From Chimonanthus salicifolius (Eukaryota > Streptophyta > Magnoliopsida > Laurales > Calycanthaceae), in the NCBI GenBank assembly GCA_013350335.1, contig CM023537.1, forward strand, positions 10,100,438 through 10,164,437: a DNA stretch of 64,000 bases. Reading direction: 5' to 3'. How positions within the stretch are numbered: the stretch's first letter is position 1; each line of letters begins with the position of its first letter. Both the position numbers and the translations under genes were made by a program. The notes beneath the pieces were generated by a model. The model did no database searches. It worked only from the letters and a program-made list of their open reading frames with translations, and was not told where the DNA came from. This document shows positions 12,760-24,713 of this stretch, one piece after another.

Positions 12760-15700
12760 ATGGCGGTTTACACCGTCAAGATCGAAGATTCAAAGCCTGC
12801 AATCGGCGAAAAGCCTTCTGCCGGCCCTGTTTACCGATGCATTTACGCCAAAGATGGGCTGATGGAACTACCGGAAGGAATTCAGTCCCCATGGGAGTTT
12901 TTCAGGTATGAATTATGTAAAGTTTGTATGAATGCACTCAAATCTCCATCTCAGTCTCATATCATTGTTGGTGTCATTGGGTAGGCAATGTTGATTTGTA
13001 TCGCATCCTAATTTTGTAATACAAAGAAAATTGATTATCTTTTTGTATGAGTGAACAGTTGCAAACGTATCGAACACCTCTTAATTAAAAAATATTTTAA
13101 CATTCTAAACTGTAATGCAACCACTTGATTTGTTCCATCGTATAGAAATGATCTCAAGTAACTGTATGGTGTTCATAAAGTGATGACTTTGTTGGTGAAC
13201 TTATGTTAGTACAATCAATGGTAGGTAGTGGCTTGGACTTTGGACTCTTGGACGCGGTACAATTTTTTTATTCAGATGTATCATAATTGTCATATTCATT
13301 TTCAAAGTCGTTTCAATTTTGATTTTACAACGGAATTTTCCAGCATTTCGGATGTTTCGGTGTTCTATTTCAAAAAAGACAGTATAAATTCTTTTTTAAA
13401 AAAACAGGTGAAAAATATAATAAAATATGAAGAGAATAATACAAACTTGTAAATATATTAAATTAATTACTTTCATCATTTTACACTAATATACATAAAT
13501 AAAAATATAAATTATCATTAAGTAACTACTTATGTTTGTAATCTTAATTGATAGTAGTTTAAATTATAATTGTTAAATATTAATTCAAGAGTGTTTGAAA
13601 GTTTACTCTAATAAGAATTAATTACAAATTGAATTAAACAAAAAATACAATAAACTTGAATTCTCATTTTATTTAAAATTAAAGGTCAAAACTTAAAACA
13701 CATACTCACACCGGGTTCATTTCATTTCTCTTAAATTTTCGTCATAAAAGTTAAAAATAAACCATATTGAATTGAAAATGTATTCCATTATCTACAATTG
13801 AATCAAATTTCAGCCTAAAATTAAATTCCTGGTAGTCAAAGTCTTCTTAATAATTACTAATTCAAGAGTATTTGAAATTTTACTTTAATAAAAGTCAATT
13901 ACAAATTGAATTAGACAAAAAATCTAAAAAAAACTCAAGAAATAAGTTTGAATTCTCGTTTTGTTCAAAATTAAAGGTCAAAACCTAAAACACGTAGGCA
14001 CGCCGGGTTCATTTCAAATTTCTCTTCAATTTTCGTCATAAAAGTTTAAAATAAACCATATGAATTGAAAATACACTACATTAACTACAACTCGATCAAA
14101 TTTCAGCCTAAAATTAAATTTCCAGTCACTTGATCTTAATAATCAAAATCTCCTGGCATCCTTAAATTAAAAATGCGTGATGACTTTGATCAATAAAACC
14201 AAGTGGATTCATATTTTATTTTATGCTCATTTTTTTTTAAAAGTTATAGTCCATGAAGTTTATTTTTTATTTGTATGGTTGAATTATATATGTGTTTTCA
14301 AAATAATTAAAAAGATTAATAAAATCTATAAAGCAGAATCGTTTTCTAGCCATTCCGGAGCGGAGCGGAGCCTGGTACGAGAACTAGACCTGATCCATTC
14401 CGTTTTCTAGCCAGATCTGGAATTTCCCGGTCGGAACGAAATTGACATGATCTATGCTTTAGGAGAAAGTAGAGTTCACAAATAAAATTAGTAGAAATAA
14501 AATGTTGGAAAAGAGAACATATCAATGCTAATGATCAAACCATTAATGGGTAATGAGTGGGTCCCACTTGTTTTTACCAACTTCCTATCATATGCTTGAT
14601 TGTCTGCTATATCTTATGATCCATCCTGTGGGCCCCACGCCAGATTTAGCCATGTGATCAGGATCAATACATCCAACGGTTATCTGCTTGCTAAATGTGG
14701 TGAAACTTTTTCAGGGCACATTTATTTCGGCCATTTGGTTGTTTGGTAATGACTGCGTGGTGCCGGCCTATTTATTATTACTAGTATTATAAGAGGGACC
14801 ACTGCACATTTATGTTTCTAGTTCTACCCATTTTGTATGCTAGACTAGAGGAAGTTGAAAATCAGCATCATCTTGGCCACACCAGCACCTGAACTCTATT
14901 GTTTTCATTCAAAATTAAAATAATAAATACAATATCACTTTTTAAAAATAGAACTTAATAATTTTTTTTTTAAATTTACGTGTGAGAAACCGCAGGATAT
15001 CCAAACTATTACCCTTCTTCATCCAAAAACTATTTAGAACTAAAAATAATAATTAGAATTATTTCTAATTACCTTTCAAAACAATTCTTTCTACCTGTAT
15101 TTTCTCAAAATCATTTTCATTCTCAATAATTCTTTATTATTACATATATGAAACGGAAACATAGTAATTGACTCTTTTTCTTAAGAAATTGATTATTTCA
15201 ATATTAGTCTTTACTTTGAAGACCAAGGCTACGTTTGGATGGGGTAAGGGGGTCACCCCTCCTTACCCTTATTTAGTAATACAAAAATTATCTCAAGTGA
15301 GGGAAAAAATTAAAAAAATGACCCCTCTTATCACCGTTTTTGAATACCCCATTGAAGTTTGGGATATTCAAAGGTGACCTCAAACTTAAGGGTGACCCGA
15401 GGTGAGGGGTGACCCCTGTAAAATTACCCTTCATCCAAACACAGCACAAGGTGTCCAGACCACTTAGAACACCTGACTAATTCTTGGGGCATATGCAAAC
15501 CTCCATATCTACACACACTAGGTAATACCATGGAGTGTAGACCTTTTGTGTTGAAAGTGACTTGAACCTAACACATCCCGCACCTTGAACTGATTCTTGA
15601 CCTCCAAGCCAACCCTCAAAGGAAATTACATGCTTATTAGATATGATTAGGTCCAAACTGTGGCGATCAATTTGTGCAGTTGGAGTGCAAGAAACCCTCA

Positions 15701-18700
15701 CATTTTGGGCTAAGTGAACTAGTGCATGGATGATCTTAACAAGCTTGACTGATCATGCAATTACTACATAAGTCTTTGTGTTCTCTCGGCAAATCTTCTT
15801 ATTAAAACAATAAGACACCATTGATTCCCTGCTTCTCCCAAATTTATAATCTGAAAGGTTCCTTCCTCTTTTGCTTTCTGAGTGATAATGTCATGTCTTA
15901 CCAATGACATACTTCAATTCAAAACCCAAAAAGAACCAGAAATAGATAAGAATGTTCAAATTATTCTATTCTTACAAAGTAAAAATTGTTCAGCTTTCCT
16001 CTTCTACAAGTTCTTCAGCTCCAACAGATGCTCATAAGCCGTTCTTTATAGAATTTAATCTCACAAAGTTACTCTGTGGTTGAACTGATTTCTATTTTGC
16101 AGCCGCTCTGTTAAAAGGAATCCAGAGAACCCAATGCTCGGGCACCGCGAAATTGTTGATGGAAAGGTATAATTGAATTTCTTCTTCCATTTGCAATTCC
16201 CATTTGTCCATTACAAGAAAAATGTAAAGAAGTGGAATTGAATCTATAGGTGGGTCAATACAACTGGCTAACATACCAGGAGGTGTATGACAAGTCCATT
16301 CAAATTGGATCAGCCATCCGAGGGTGCGGAGTAAATCCTGTAAGATTTTCAGCTTCAATTGATTTCTTTTTGAAATAGAGAAATGTGGTAACTAGCTTTG
16401 GTTATTTTAATTGGTCATCTCTTCAGTTTCAATTGTATCTGTTGGGAAATATATGTTGAGAATGTTGTCATGCCAGGGTGGTCGCTGTGGTATATATGGA
16501 TCCAATTGCCCAGAATGGATAATTGCAATGGAGGTAAACTTCTGTGCTTGGTTTTTTCTTCTTGATTGGGTTTTGATTGAATGAAAAGGTGGTGAATCAT
16601 ATAAAAATAGAAAGTGCATTCATTTTAGCAGGGATATGTATAAATTTTTTATTGTCACAAACATTTATATGTATTACACAATTCTGCTTGATGGGTTTGA
16701 AGAAAACCATGTTAATATTTTTGAGGTAAAACTCACTCTCAAAAGCTATCCATTAAGAGGAGGGTGACTCAAGTGTTAAGAGTCATTGGTTTTCTATCCA
16801 GACGGTGTGAGACTTTTGTCAACTTCACACCTTCCCTCATGCGCACTTGCTGCATGTGGAACCTACTTTTATACAATGAATAAACCATGTTAACTTTCTT
16901 GAGGTAGAACTCACTCTCAAAAGCTAGCCATTGAGAGGAGGGTGCATCAAGTGTGATATAGAGTCATTGGTTTTCCCGTCTAGGCAGTGTGTGACTTTTG
17001 TCAACTTCACAGGGTTGTTCATGTTGTCCACAGAAAACGCATGTATTATGTATCTTTTCGCTTATTTGTCCTCCTACATAGGAAACTTTGAAATGTCGAT
17101 TTGTGTGGTCATCTTAGATCGAGGGTGGTCTTAAATTTAATGCCAATCTCCTTTGGGATAACCCAACATTAATTATTTCTAATGCACAATTCGGTTCTTG
17201 TAGGCTTGTAACAGTCATGGGATCTTATATGTGCCTCTATACGATACTCTCGGTATGCACCTTGTTTTCAATTTTATATCTCTCTTCTATTGCTTTTAAT
17301 GATCTTCGCTGATGCTTGTCCTGTGGTTTTATTCGTGTTGCAGGAGCTAATGCTATAGAGTTCATTATCAACCATGCAGAAATCTCAATTGCTTTTGCCC
17401 AAGAGAACAAGATTCAATCTGTAGGCTTCTTCCAATTCCATCTTATTTATGTTATTTATTTGTTTTCCATATATTATTCATCGTCCTGTTACATGCAGTT
17501 CAATTTTCTTAACTAACACCTCAATTTTACCAGTTGCTGAAGAGATCTATACTGATAGATGTTTTTGCTTGTAAATTTTTTATAAATCTTTTGACGAAGA
17601 AGCCGTAAAGGTCTAGCAGACACATGCCTCTAAAACATATACTCACCAGCTTCATATGAATGTGATTTCATACATAAGGCCTTCATAAATTTTACCAACC
17701 TTCAATGTTATTCATTTTCATCTTCTTAAGCAAGCAAATTGTGTTTTCTAGCTTGACATTGCTGATAAATTGTAGAAAATAGAAATCTAGCAATCTAACA
17801 ATGACCACTCGAGCAATGGATGTAGCAAATGTTGTATGCTATCAATTGTTAGGACTGGGTATCCAGCCCAAAAGACTAGCCAATTAGGTGGAGTGACCCA
17901 AATCCAATACAAGTTCCTAGATTTCCACCTTCACAACCGATGTGGGACTTGTTCAGCTGCCCAACATCAATCTGATATCTTAAAGCTATTTTTTGTTTCA
18001 TTAAATGCATATGATCAATGCACCAACTACAAAGTAGGACACAAAACTTCCTGTGCAAGAAAACTCCAGCTTGGATGTGGGCTTCCATTTAGATGTGAGA
18101 CAGCGAAAACCCTTATAATGAATGTCCAAGTTTCAATGAACTGAATTAAGTTCTATGTTTTCTTCAGATGCTAACATGCCTTCCTAGGTGCACTGCACAT
18201 TTAAAGAGTAAGTAGTTTGGCAATCTTGAATTTTTGAGTGAATAATACTGCTGTTTTCTTATGAGGGTAGTAACATCTAATTGCTGTCTTACTGATCCAG
18301 CAATTGTCAGCTTTGGAAACATTACAAGTGCACAGAAGAAGGAAGCAGAAGAGGCTGGAGTGTCATGCTTTTCATGGGAAGAATTTGCTCTATTGGTGAT
18401 AACCCGACCTCTTCATTTCTCTTATTTTTTAATTCCATCGCTAACTTCAGAAGATAAGATCTATTATTGCAGAGAAACAACTATCGTACAAATTTATGAG
18501 ATTAAGAATGTATTATATTTACTCAAAATATGAATAATTTGTCAGAATGAATGGTATATATGGTGCCACCTTTTGGGATTCAAGCACCCTACATTATGGG
18601 TTTAATGGGTTGTGGATTCCCAATACTGTCCTGGAAGGTATTATACTGAGCATTTTATTTTGGCCCCATTAAATGGTGTCTCTTTGATCGTACTTATTTG

Positions 18701-21700
18701 CACTAGATTCTAGGATTCTCTAATGGAGAAGTTTTTGCTTGGTCCATTTTCATTGTAAAACAAATTTATTCTTCTTTCTTTAATTCGAGCATCATATATA
18801 CGCCAAGTTTGCATGTATTTCCATGTAATATCTTACTATAATACCTTACTATTTTCTTTTGTCTCAGGGGAATTCAAATTGTAAACTACCACCGAAAGAA
18901 AAAAGCGATATCTGTACAATAATGTATACAAGTGGGACAACTGGGGATCCAAAGGGTGTTCTTCTAACCAATGGTGCTATTATGGCAGAGGTCATGACTA
19001 TAGATCAGCTACTTTTAGAAACAGATAGAGTGGTAACTTGCCAATTCCATAACTTGCAAAAAATATTCAGATTTATTCCTAATACAATAGCTCCAGTTAT
19101 GACTCATGTTTTTCCTTTTCATTTGATTTTGATTTTCTCTTTGTTCTAGTGTCATAGAATGTAAACTTATATTTTCTCTACTTGCAGTTAACTGAAGAGG
19201 ACAGATACTTTTCATTCCTTCCATTGGCCCATATATTTGACCAGATAATTGAGAATTGTTGTATTTGCAGAGGTGCATCCATAGGATTTTGGAGAGGGGT
19301 ATTGACATGAATTTGTTTGTTAATATCTCATTGTGGCCACTGATTTGAAAGAGGAACTAATTCAATAGATACCCTTTTATCTTTAGGATGTTCGTTTTCT
19401 GGTCGAGGACATTCAAGAATTGAAGCCAACAATCTTTTGTGGTGTTCCTCGTGTTTTTGATCGTATATACACAGGTTAAATGCTTAAAAAGGATTTCTGC
19501 TCTTATTAGTTTGTCAAGTTTAGCAAACTTATTTATACTTCATATGTCTCATTCTGATTATGGTTTATTTCATTTGAAGGCATAAATGACAAAATTCTGT
19601 CTGGAGGAGCACTGAAAAGAAAGTTGTTTCAATGGGCTTATAACTAGTATGTTTTACTATAAGCCTCCAAAGATTATAAGTCATTAGATATAAGTTGCAG
19701 TGTCTTTTGTTGCTTTCTACAACTATTTATACCCAAAAATGTTTTTTTCTTATATTGAAATATTTGTGGTCATGTCAGCAAGTTGAAGAATTTGAACGAG
19801 GGACTAAAACAGGACAAAGCAGCACCTTTGCTTGACAAGCTTATCTTCAAAAAAGTAAATATCGATAAAATTTCTAATTTGTATATATTTTATCCTATTT
19901 CCTTTTCAATTTGCAAGGCCAACAAGGCCAATCATGTTTACTATTTTCATAGATTCAACAAGGATTAGGAGGGCGGGTGCGGATCATGTTATCTGGAGCT
20001 GCTCCACTGCCTAGGCATATTGAAGAGTTTCTAAGAGTCACATCCTGCAGTGTCTTGTTACAAGGATATGGTAATGTAGATTAATAAACTTATTTTTGTT
20101 ATTTGTTCTGCAATTTATGTCAAGCTGGTCTTAGGGTTCTCTCTCTTTCTTGGAAAGTTAGTTTCAAAATTACCTTCCAGAATGTAACCCGTAGAAAAAC
20201 AAGTACATGCTAGTTAACTAATGTTTGTGGAGCACCACAATGGAGGCCTCCTTAGGGAAACTCCCTATGAGATCTTTCCCATCTGTTCATCCAGACCATG
20301 CAACCATAGTTCTTGTAATTTAACTATTATTCCTTGGTTCCCTGTAGATCCCTCCCTGTAATGTGGATCCACATTAGAGGGCAGCTTCCTCAATGGAGTC
20401 TCCCTAGAGTTTAAGCTTATCAGTCTCATAGAAGAAATTTCTGGAGAGAGTGATTTTCCATGTACCCATCATATCAAACTGTTTGGATACATTCTCTTTG
20501 GTTTGTTACCACACATCCCATTCGTAGAAACACCAAATGTATATTGAAATTGGCTGCACAAGTATATAAAACATGAAAGGGTAGATAAGATGGGTTACGA
20601 ATCTTGTCTCTAACAAAATTAGGAATAGTAGCCAGACAATGAAGCTCAGAAAATTTAAATGCATATTCTTGAATTGATGACATCCCATCACGACCAAGGC
20701 CAGTAATCCACGTTATGTAAAATTTAAACTGAAACCTTGATGAAGGTCAAATCTATATTGAAATTGAATTGGCAAGCACACAAAGCATTGATCCGTAGAT
20801 AAGGTGGGTTCCAGACTTCCAGGTCTCCTCATTTCACAAAAATTAAGAGAAGTAACTAAACAATGATACTCAGGTAATTCAAATGTTAATGTACCCATAG
20901 ATTATCCTTTGCTAGCTTTTTTTTCAGTGAGGCCATTCATGTCATGTCGACGCCATATTGAAATATCATTGTGGCTAAATGTTGGCTCTTACTTCGTTGG
21001 CAGGTTTGACCGAAAGCTCTGCAGGATGCTTTACATCCATAGCCAATGTGTTCTCAATGATGGGGACAGTGGGTGTTCCTGTCACAACCATTGAAGCAAG
21101 ACTTGAATCAGTGCCTGAAATGGGATACGATGCACTCTCTGCTGTACCACGGGGAGAAATTTGCTTGAGAGGTAAAACTCTGTTCTCTGGGTACCACAAG
21201 CGCTCAGACCTCACAGAAGATGTCCTGATTGACGGATGGTTTCATACTGGTAAGTTTTTTCTTTGATTGTTTTCTTTTAAGTCTGAAGAAATTTATTTAA
21301 GAAATAAATTATAGGCATGTTTAGAAGGACTGCTATTTGAGGCACATTCACAATCTTTCTTCAGTCCCATGCTCCGTATTTCCTAATCAATGATGGAATA
21401 CCATACTTAATTCAAAAAAGTCGAGGAGATTTTATCTATTATCTATGTTTCAGAGTCCCTCAAATGTTCGAAAGGAAGTTGGCCCATAGGAAAAATATTT
21501 CCAGGTCTGATTATGTAACTTGCAATTTTGCAGGTGACATTGGTGAATGGCAATCCAACGGCGCAATGAAAATCATAGATAGGAAGAAAAATATATTTAA
21601 ATTGTCTCAAGGGGAATACATTGCAGTTGAGAACATAGAAAGCACATATAGCCGCTGCCCTCTCATCACATCGGTATGAAATCCAATCAACAGCAGGTTA

Positions 21701-22846
21701 TATTACAGAGTTTAGTGTGCATTACTTTGCCAATGCTATCATCATTAAATCTTTTCTTCTTTTAATCGAGAACAAATTTAGGTATATGCTGTACTGCAAC
21801 ATGCTTGAATATTTAGCAGAACGAATGTTTATCAACTCAACCATGCATTTTGGGTGGTGAGGAAATTGTAAAGCACAGTAGATGGCATGCCTTTCCATTG
21901 TTGTTTTCACAGTGGCAATATTCAATGTTAGTTTAAGGATCAAGAAGTCAGATAAGTGTGGTGTACTAGTGACAAACCTTATATATACTGAAATGGATGA
22001 CTATCGATTCTGCAAAATATTTGAATTGGCACAATTCCGAACATTGAAATGCACCCTAATTCTTCTATAATTTATCTAATTGTTTGATCAGGTCTCTCCT
22101 TTTTACTATTTCATGGCCTTTCTACAGATTTGGATCTATGGGAACAGTTTTGAAGCCTTTCTCGTGGGTGTCGTTGTTCCCGACAGAAAAGCACTAGAGG
22201 ATTGGGCAGCAATGAATAATGAGACGGGAAATTTTGAACTATTATGTAAAAATATGAAGGCCAGGAAGTATATTCTGGATGAGCTCAACAAAACTGGTCG
22301 AAAACATGAAGTATGCCAATACATTTTCAAATTTCATAGCAATTTAAACTCAATTATGTAGCCCCAAACATGGAGCAGAACGGAAACCCGTTCTAGTAAA
22401 TGTTCTAACCAACTGTGATTGGGGGTACATCCAAGTTCTCTCATGTTCTCCTGACTAACAAAGAAACTATCTCAATTTTCAACAGCTTAGAGGCTTTGAG
22501 ATGTTAAAAGCAATCCATCTAGAGCCAAATCCATTTGACATGGAGAGGGATTTGATTACTCCAACTTTCAAACTGAAGAGACCACAGTTACTTAAATACT
22601 ACAAGGTATGTCTCAAACACTAAACTGCATTCCAAAAATCAAATGTTATCTAAAGTAGAACTCTCTGTAACATGTGACTTCCCTTATCATCAATGAGATA
22701 AGCTTAAAAAATACACTAACAACAGACCAATAATAACTTCACTCCTCAAAATTCCTATATTAGATTGTTATTAATGCTTCTCTGGGAATCAATTGCAGGA
22801 CCATATTGATGAACTGTACAATGAGGCAAAGGGAAAGAAAGAATGA
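12760..22846 (+). CDS. LACS2: Long-chain acyl-CoA synthetase (LACS2-like)
   Basis: Activates long-chain fatty acids to acyl-CoA with ATP; LACS2 acts in cutin and wax precursor supply, probably at the ER. The 19 exons are 12760-12905, 16103-16166, 16250-16339, 16477-16533, 17204-17252, 17344-17420, 18168-18207, 18301-18395, 18868-19032, 19188-19298, 19387-19474, 19580-19646, 19779-19854, 19953-20070, 21004-21249, 21534-21673, 22128-22310, 22486-22605 and 22799-22846. All introns are GT-AG and all phases join without a break, giving 659 aa, the family length. Motifs seen: N-terminal PSAGPVYRCIYAKDGL, AMP-binding P-loop YTSGTTGDPKG, LPLAHIFD, LSGAAPL, QGYGLTES, DGWFHTGDIGEW, IDRKKNIFKLSQGEY and C-terminal FDMERDLITPTFKLKRPQLL. 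The SPWEFF and YSRCPLI segments favour LACS2 over LACS1 or LACS4, by recall. No N-terminal signal and no C-terminal SKL is present. Introns hold a TRIM, a MITE and a direct duplication. Confidence 0.93.
13581..14124 (+). repeat. Direct duplication (about 250-270 bp) in LACS intron 1
   Basis: Copy 1 (about 13581-13832) and copy 2 (about 13857-14124) share the order TTCAAGAGTrTTTGAAA, AATTACAAATTGAATTA, AAAATTAAAGGTCAAAAC, CCGGGTTCATTTCA, TTTTCGTCATAAAAG and TTTCAGCCTAAAATTAAATT. They differ by scattered substitutions and small indels. This is either a local tandem duplication or a pair of LTR-like repeats with a very short spacer. There is no coding content. Confidence 0.75.
14961..15005 (-). 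mobile_element. SINE 3' end fragment
   Basis: The T-run followed by AAATTTACGTGTGAGAAACC and CAGGATATCC is the reverse complement of the 3' end of the SINE family (GGATATCCC...ACGTAAATTcAAAA). Only the last 45 bp or so remain. Confidence 0.45.
15228..15445. mobile_element. MITE with GTTTGGATG terminal inverted repeats
   Basis: The left end GCTACGTTTGGATGGGGTAA and the right end, read on the other strand (GCTGTGTTTGGATGAAGGGTAA), are inverted repeats enclosing 218 bp. Inside are GGGGTCACCCCT-type dyads. The same terminus is found in the MITE at 34715-34970. No target duplication was clear. It lies in LACS intron 1. Confidence 0.65.
16710..17011 (-). mobile_element. TRIM element in LACS intron 4
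   Basis: Two direct repeats, 16710-16829 (120 bp) and 16888-17011 (124 bp), both read TGTGAAGTTGACAAAAGTC...GTTAACA on the minus strand, so each begins TG and ends CA like an LTR. The 58-bp interior starts TGG just after the LTR, where a primer-binding site belongs, but the site is degenerate. No coding capacity. No target duplication was found; the left flank repeats the ACCA seen beside the second LTR, so this could be part of a longer LTR-interior array. Confidence 0.65.
20505..20898. repeat. Diverged tandem duplication in LACS intron 14
   Basis: Two segments (about 20530-20675 and 20745-20890) share the order TATATTGAAATTG, GCACA, GTAGATAAGrTGGGTT, ACAAAAWTWAG, ACAATGA and CTCAG. They are well diverged, so this is an old duplication. 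They lie in the 933-bp intron 20071-21003. Confidence 0.45.
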
Positions 22847-24713
22847 GGGGCTACCATTGTTCAAGATATCAGAAGTGAAGTATGAGGAATTGCTCTCCTG
22901 ATTTAAATGTCCATATCTACATTCTATGTTGTTCTTTATTCATATTTACAAGGAAAATAAGTTTTGAAGGCCATTTATGTTCTCTTGAATGGAACTATTG
23001 TAATTTTGGCAATCAATGGAGCAAAGAATGAAAACTATTTGTTGCTTGCTTTCTTAGGGACAAGGGTTATGAGGTACATATATTTTAAATTAAAAAAGGT
23101 AAGATTATTGCCTCTTAGATATATGAATAAATGGCTATGGATATAACTCAACTGGTTACCTCCTGCCTCAAGAAGCGGGAGGTTGTGGATTCGAACCCTC
23201 ATGGCCTAACCTTGGTGTGCCCTATGAGTAATGGACTCATCCGTGGGGGTTTTACATTGGGTATCCCACGGTTTTTCAACGTAAATTCAAAAAAAAAAAA
23301 AAAAAAGAGGCTGGGTACTAACTTCGTAGCTGTGTTTTTTCGAAAAAGAAGTTTGCAGTTTGGCTATATGATTTTCACCAAACTTGCTGAAGACCGCCAA
23401 GTGAGTGGCCCAACCTGCCCATCTAAGAAACGACTCCATTTATTGGAAATATATTTTATTTTCTGAAAAGAATTTTTTTGAAGTGTATTTCTTAAGGTGT
23501 GGGCGATGAAATGGTAATGAAATCAAAACATTGAAATAGAGTGAAAATTCTGCAGGCAAGAGAGAAGAAAAATTACATTTTTCTGAAATAACCATTCACA
23601 AGTTACACACAAAAAGGGCCACTCCCCATAGTTTGTACCTATCATGTGCAGATAGAGAGGTTTACCCATGCCCCAAAGATTAGTGAGGTGGAACGCTTGA
23701 ATACCTTGGTATTAAAAAAAAGAAGTTAGCACTTTTTTAAAAACCTAGTGCAATTTCACTTGATTAATTCTCACTAAATGACCTCGTAGTATTATATGCC
23801 TTCTAAAGAGTTGGCAGCAGAAATTATAGAACTCCCACTTGTTTGGTATTAATTGGAGAGCTGGCTAGTTGAAAAAATCCATTTCGAAACTAAATAGCCA
23901 AGTGCAGAATTCATTGAAATGCAGATGAAGGATACTTTTCTCTGTGTAACTTTTCATATATTGAGAATGTGAGCACTACTTTTAACGTTAGCAACCTTTT
24001 ATACACTTATCATCTCTTAAACGGTTAAAAAAAAAAAATTATAATGAAGAATCTCAATACCCTCACCTCTCTCTCTGAGTATGAAGGCATTGAGTCATGA
24101 ACATGAGGTAACTACAAGACAGGATTCAAACTTGGGACCTCTATCTAAATGATTATCATGATTGATGTACATGAACATTGAAGTTTTAACTCAGAAGCAG
24201 ACTCATTACACCCTAGACCCACGAATTTAATAGAAGCTGCCAGTAACCTTCTTTTTTTCTTTTTTTCAAAGCCCCAGAAAACAGGTTTTGGGTGTTTACT
24301 ACACACAACTGAACCACCTTCAGTGTTTGATACCATCAATAGTAAGGTTCTGACACGATTACAAAGGCGGCAGTAAAGCTGTAAATTATTCTGCATAAGC
24401 AAACTCTAATTGGAAACTCTCAGTTGCATAAAGACATTTGCCCATTTTCACTAATTTGCAAAGATAAATACGTTTATTATTACAAAGAAAAATCAATATG
24501 ATCAAGTAATTATAAACAGAAAAAGGGAAACCAAAAACCAGCCCCCTTGGGCTGCCCACAGAGCATCCCTGTATCTATGGATTGATAATCTACACCGTGA
24601 ACTATAGGATTTCAGAAGGCACCTTGCATTCTAGGCATGAATGTGACATTTCATGGTAATCTGTTTGTTATATGCCCACTTTGTAAGAGTATAGGAGCAG
24701 TCAGTAAATTCAA
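22847..24713. other. Convergent intergenic region between LACS and DUF707 stops
   Basis: The 3' untranslated regions of the two convergent genes lie here, with a SINE at 23142-23306 and nothing else recognised. Poly-A sites were not assigned. Confidence 0.6.
23142..23306 (+). mobile_element. tRNA-derived SINE, near full length
   Basis: The head contains ATAACTCAACTGGTTACC (box-A like) and GTGGATTCGAACCC (box B). A non-tRNA body follows (GGCCTAACCTTGGTGTGCCC, a TAATGGACTCATCCGTGGGG block, GGGTATCCCACGG) and then an 18-bp A tail. The head looks like a tRNA gene, but the body and tail mark it as a SINE. It is the best copy of the family in this window. Confidence 0.8.

Noticed and set aside
17534..17600. 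LACS exon beginning TTGCTGAAGAG after an AG acceptor
   Set aside because: It resembles the family's LLK motif, but no donor keeps the reading frame and the following residues do not match; the exon at 18168-18207 fits phase and family.
23142..23215. A tRNA gene on the plus strand (box A and box B present)
   Set aside because: The sequence continues into a fixed non-tRNA body with an A tail, and the same unit recurs elsewhere in the window; it is a SINE head.
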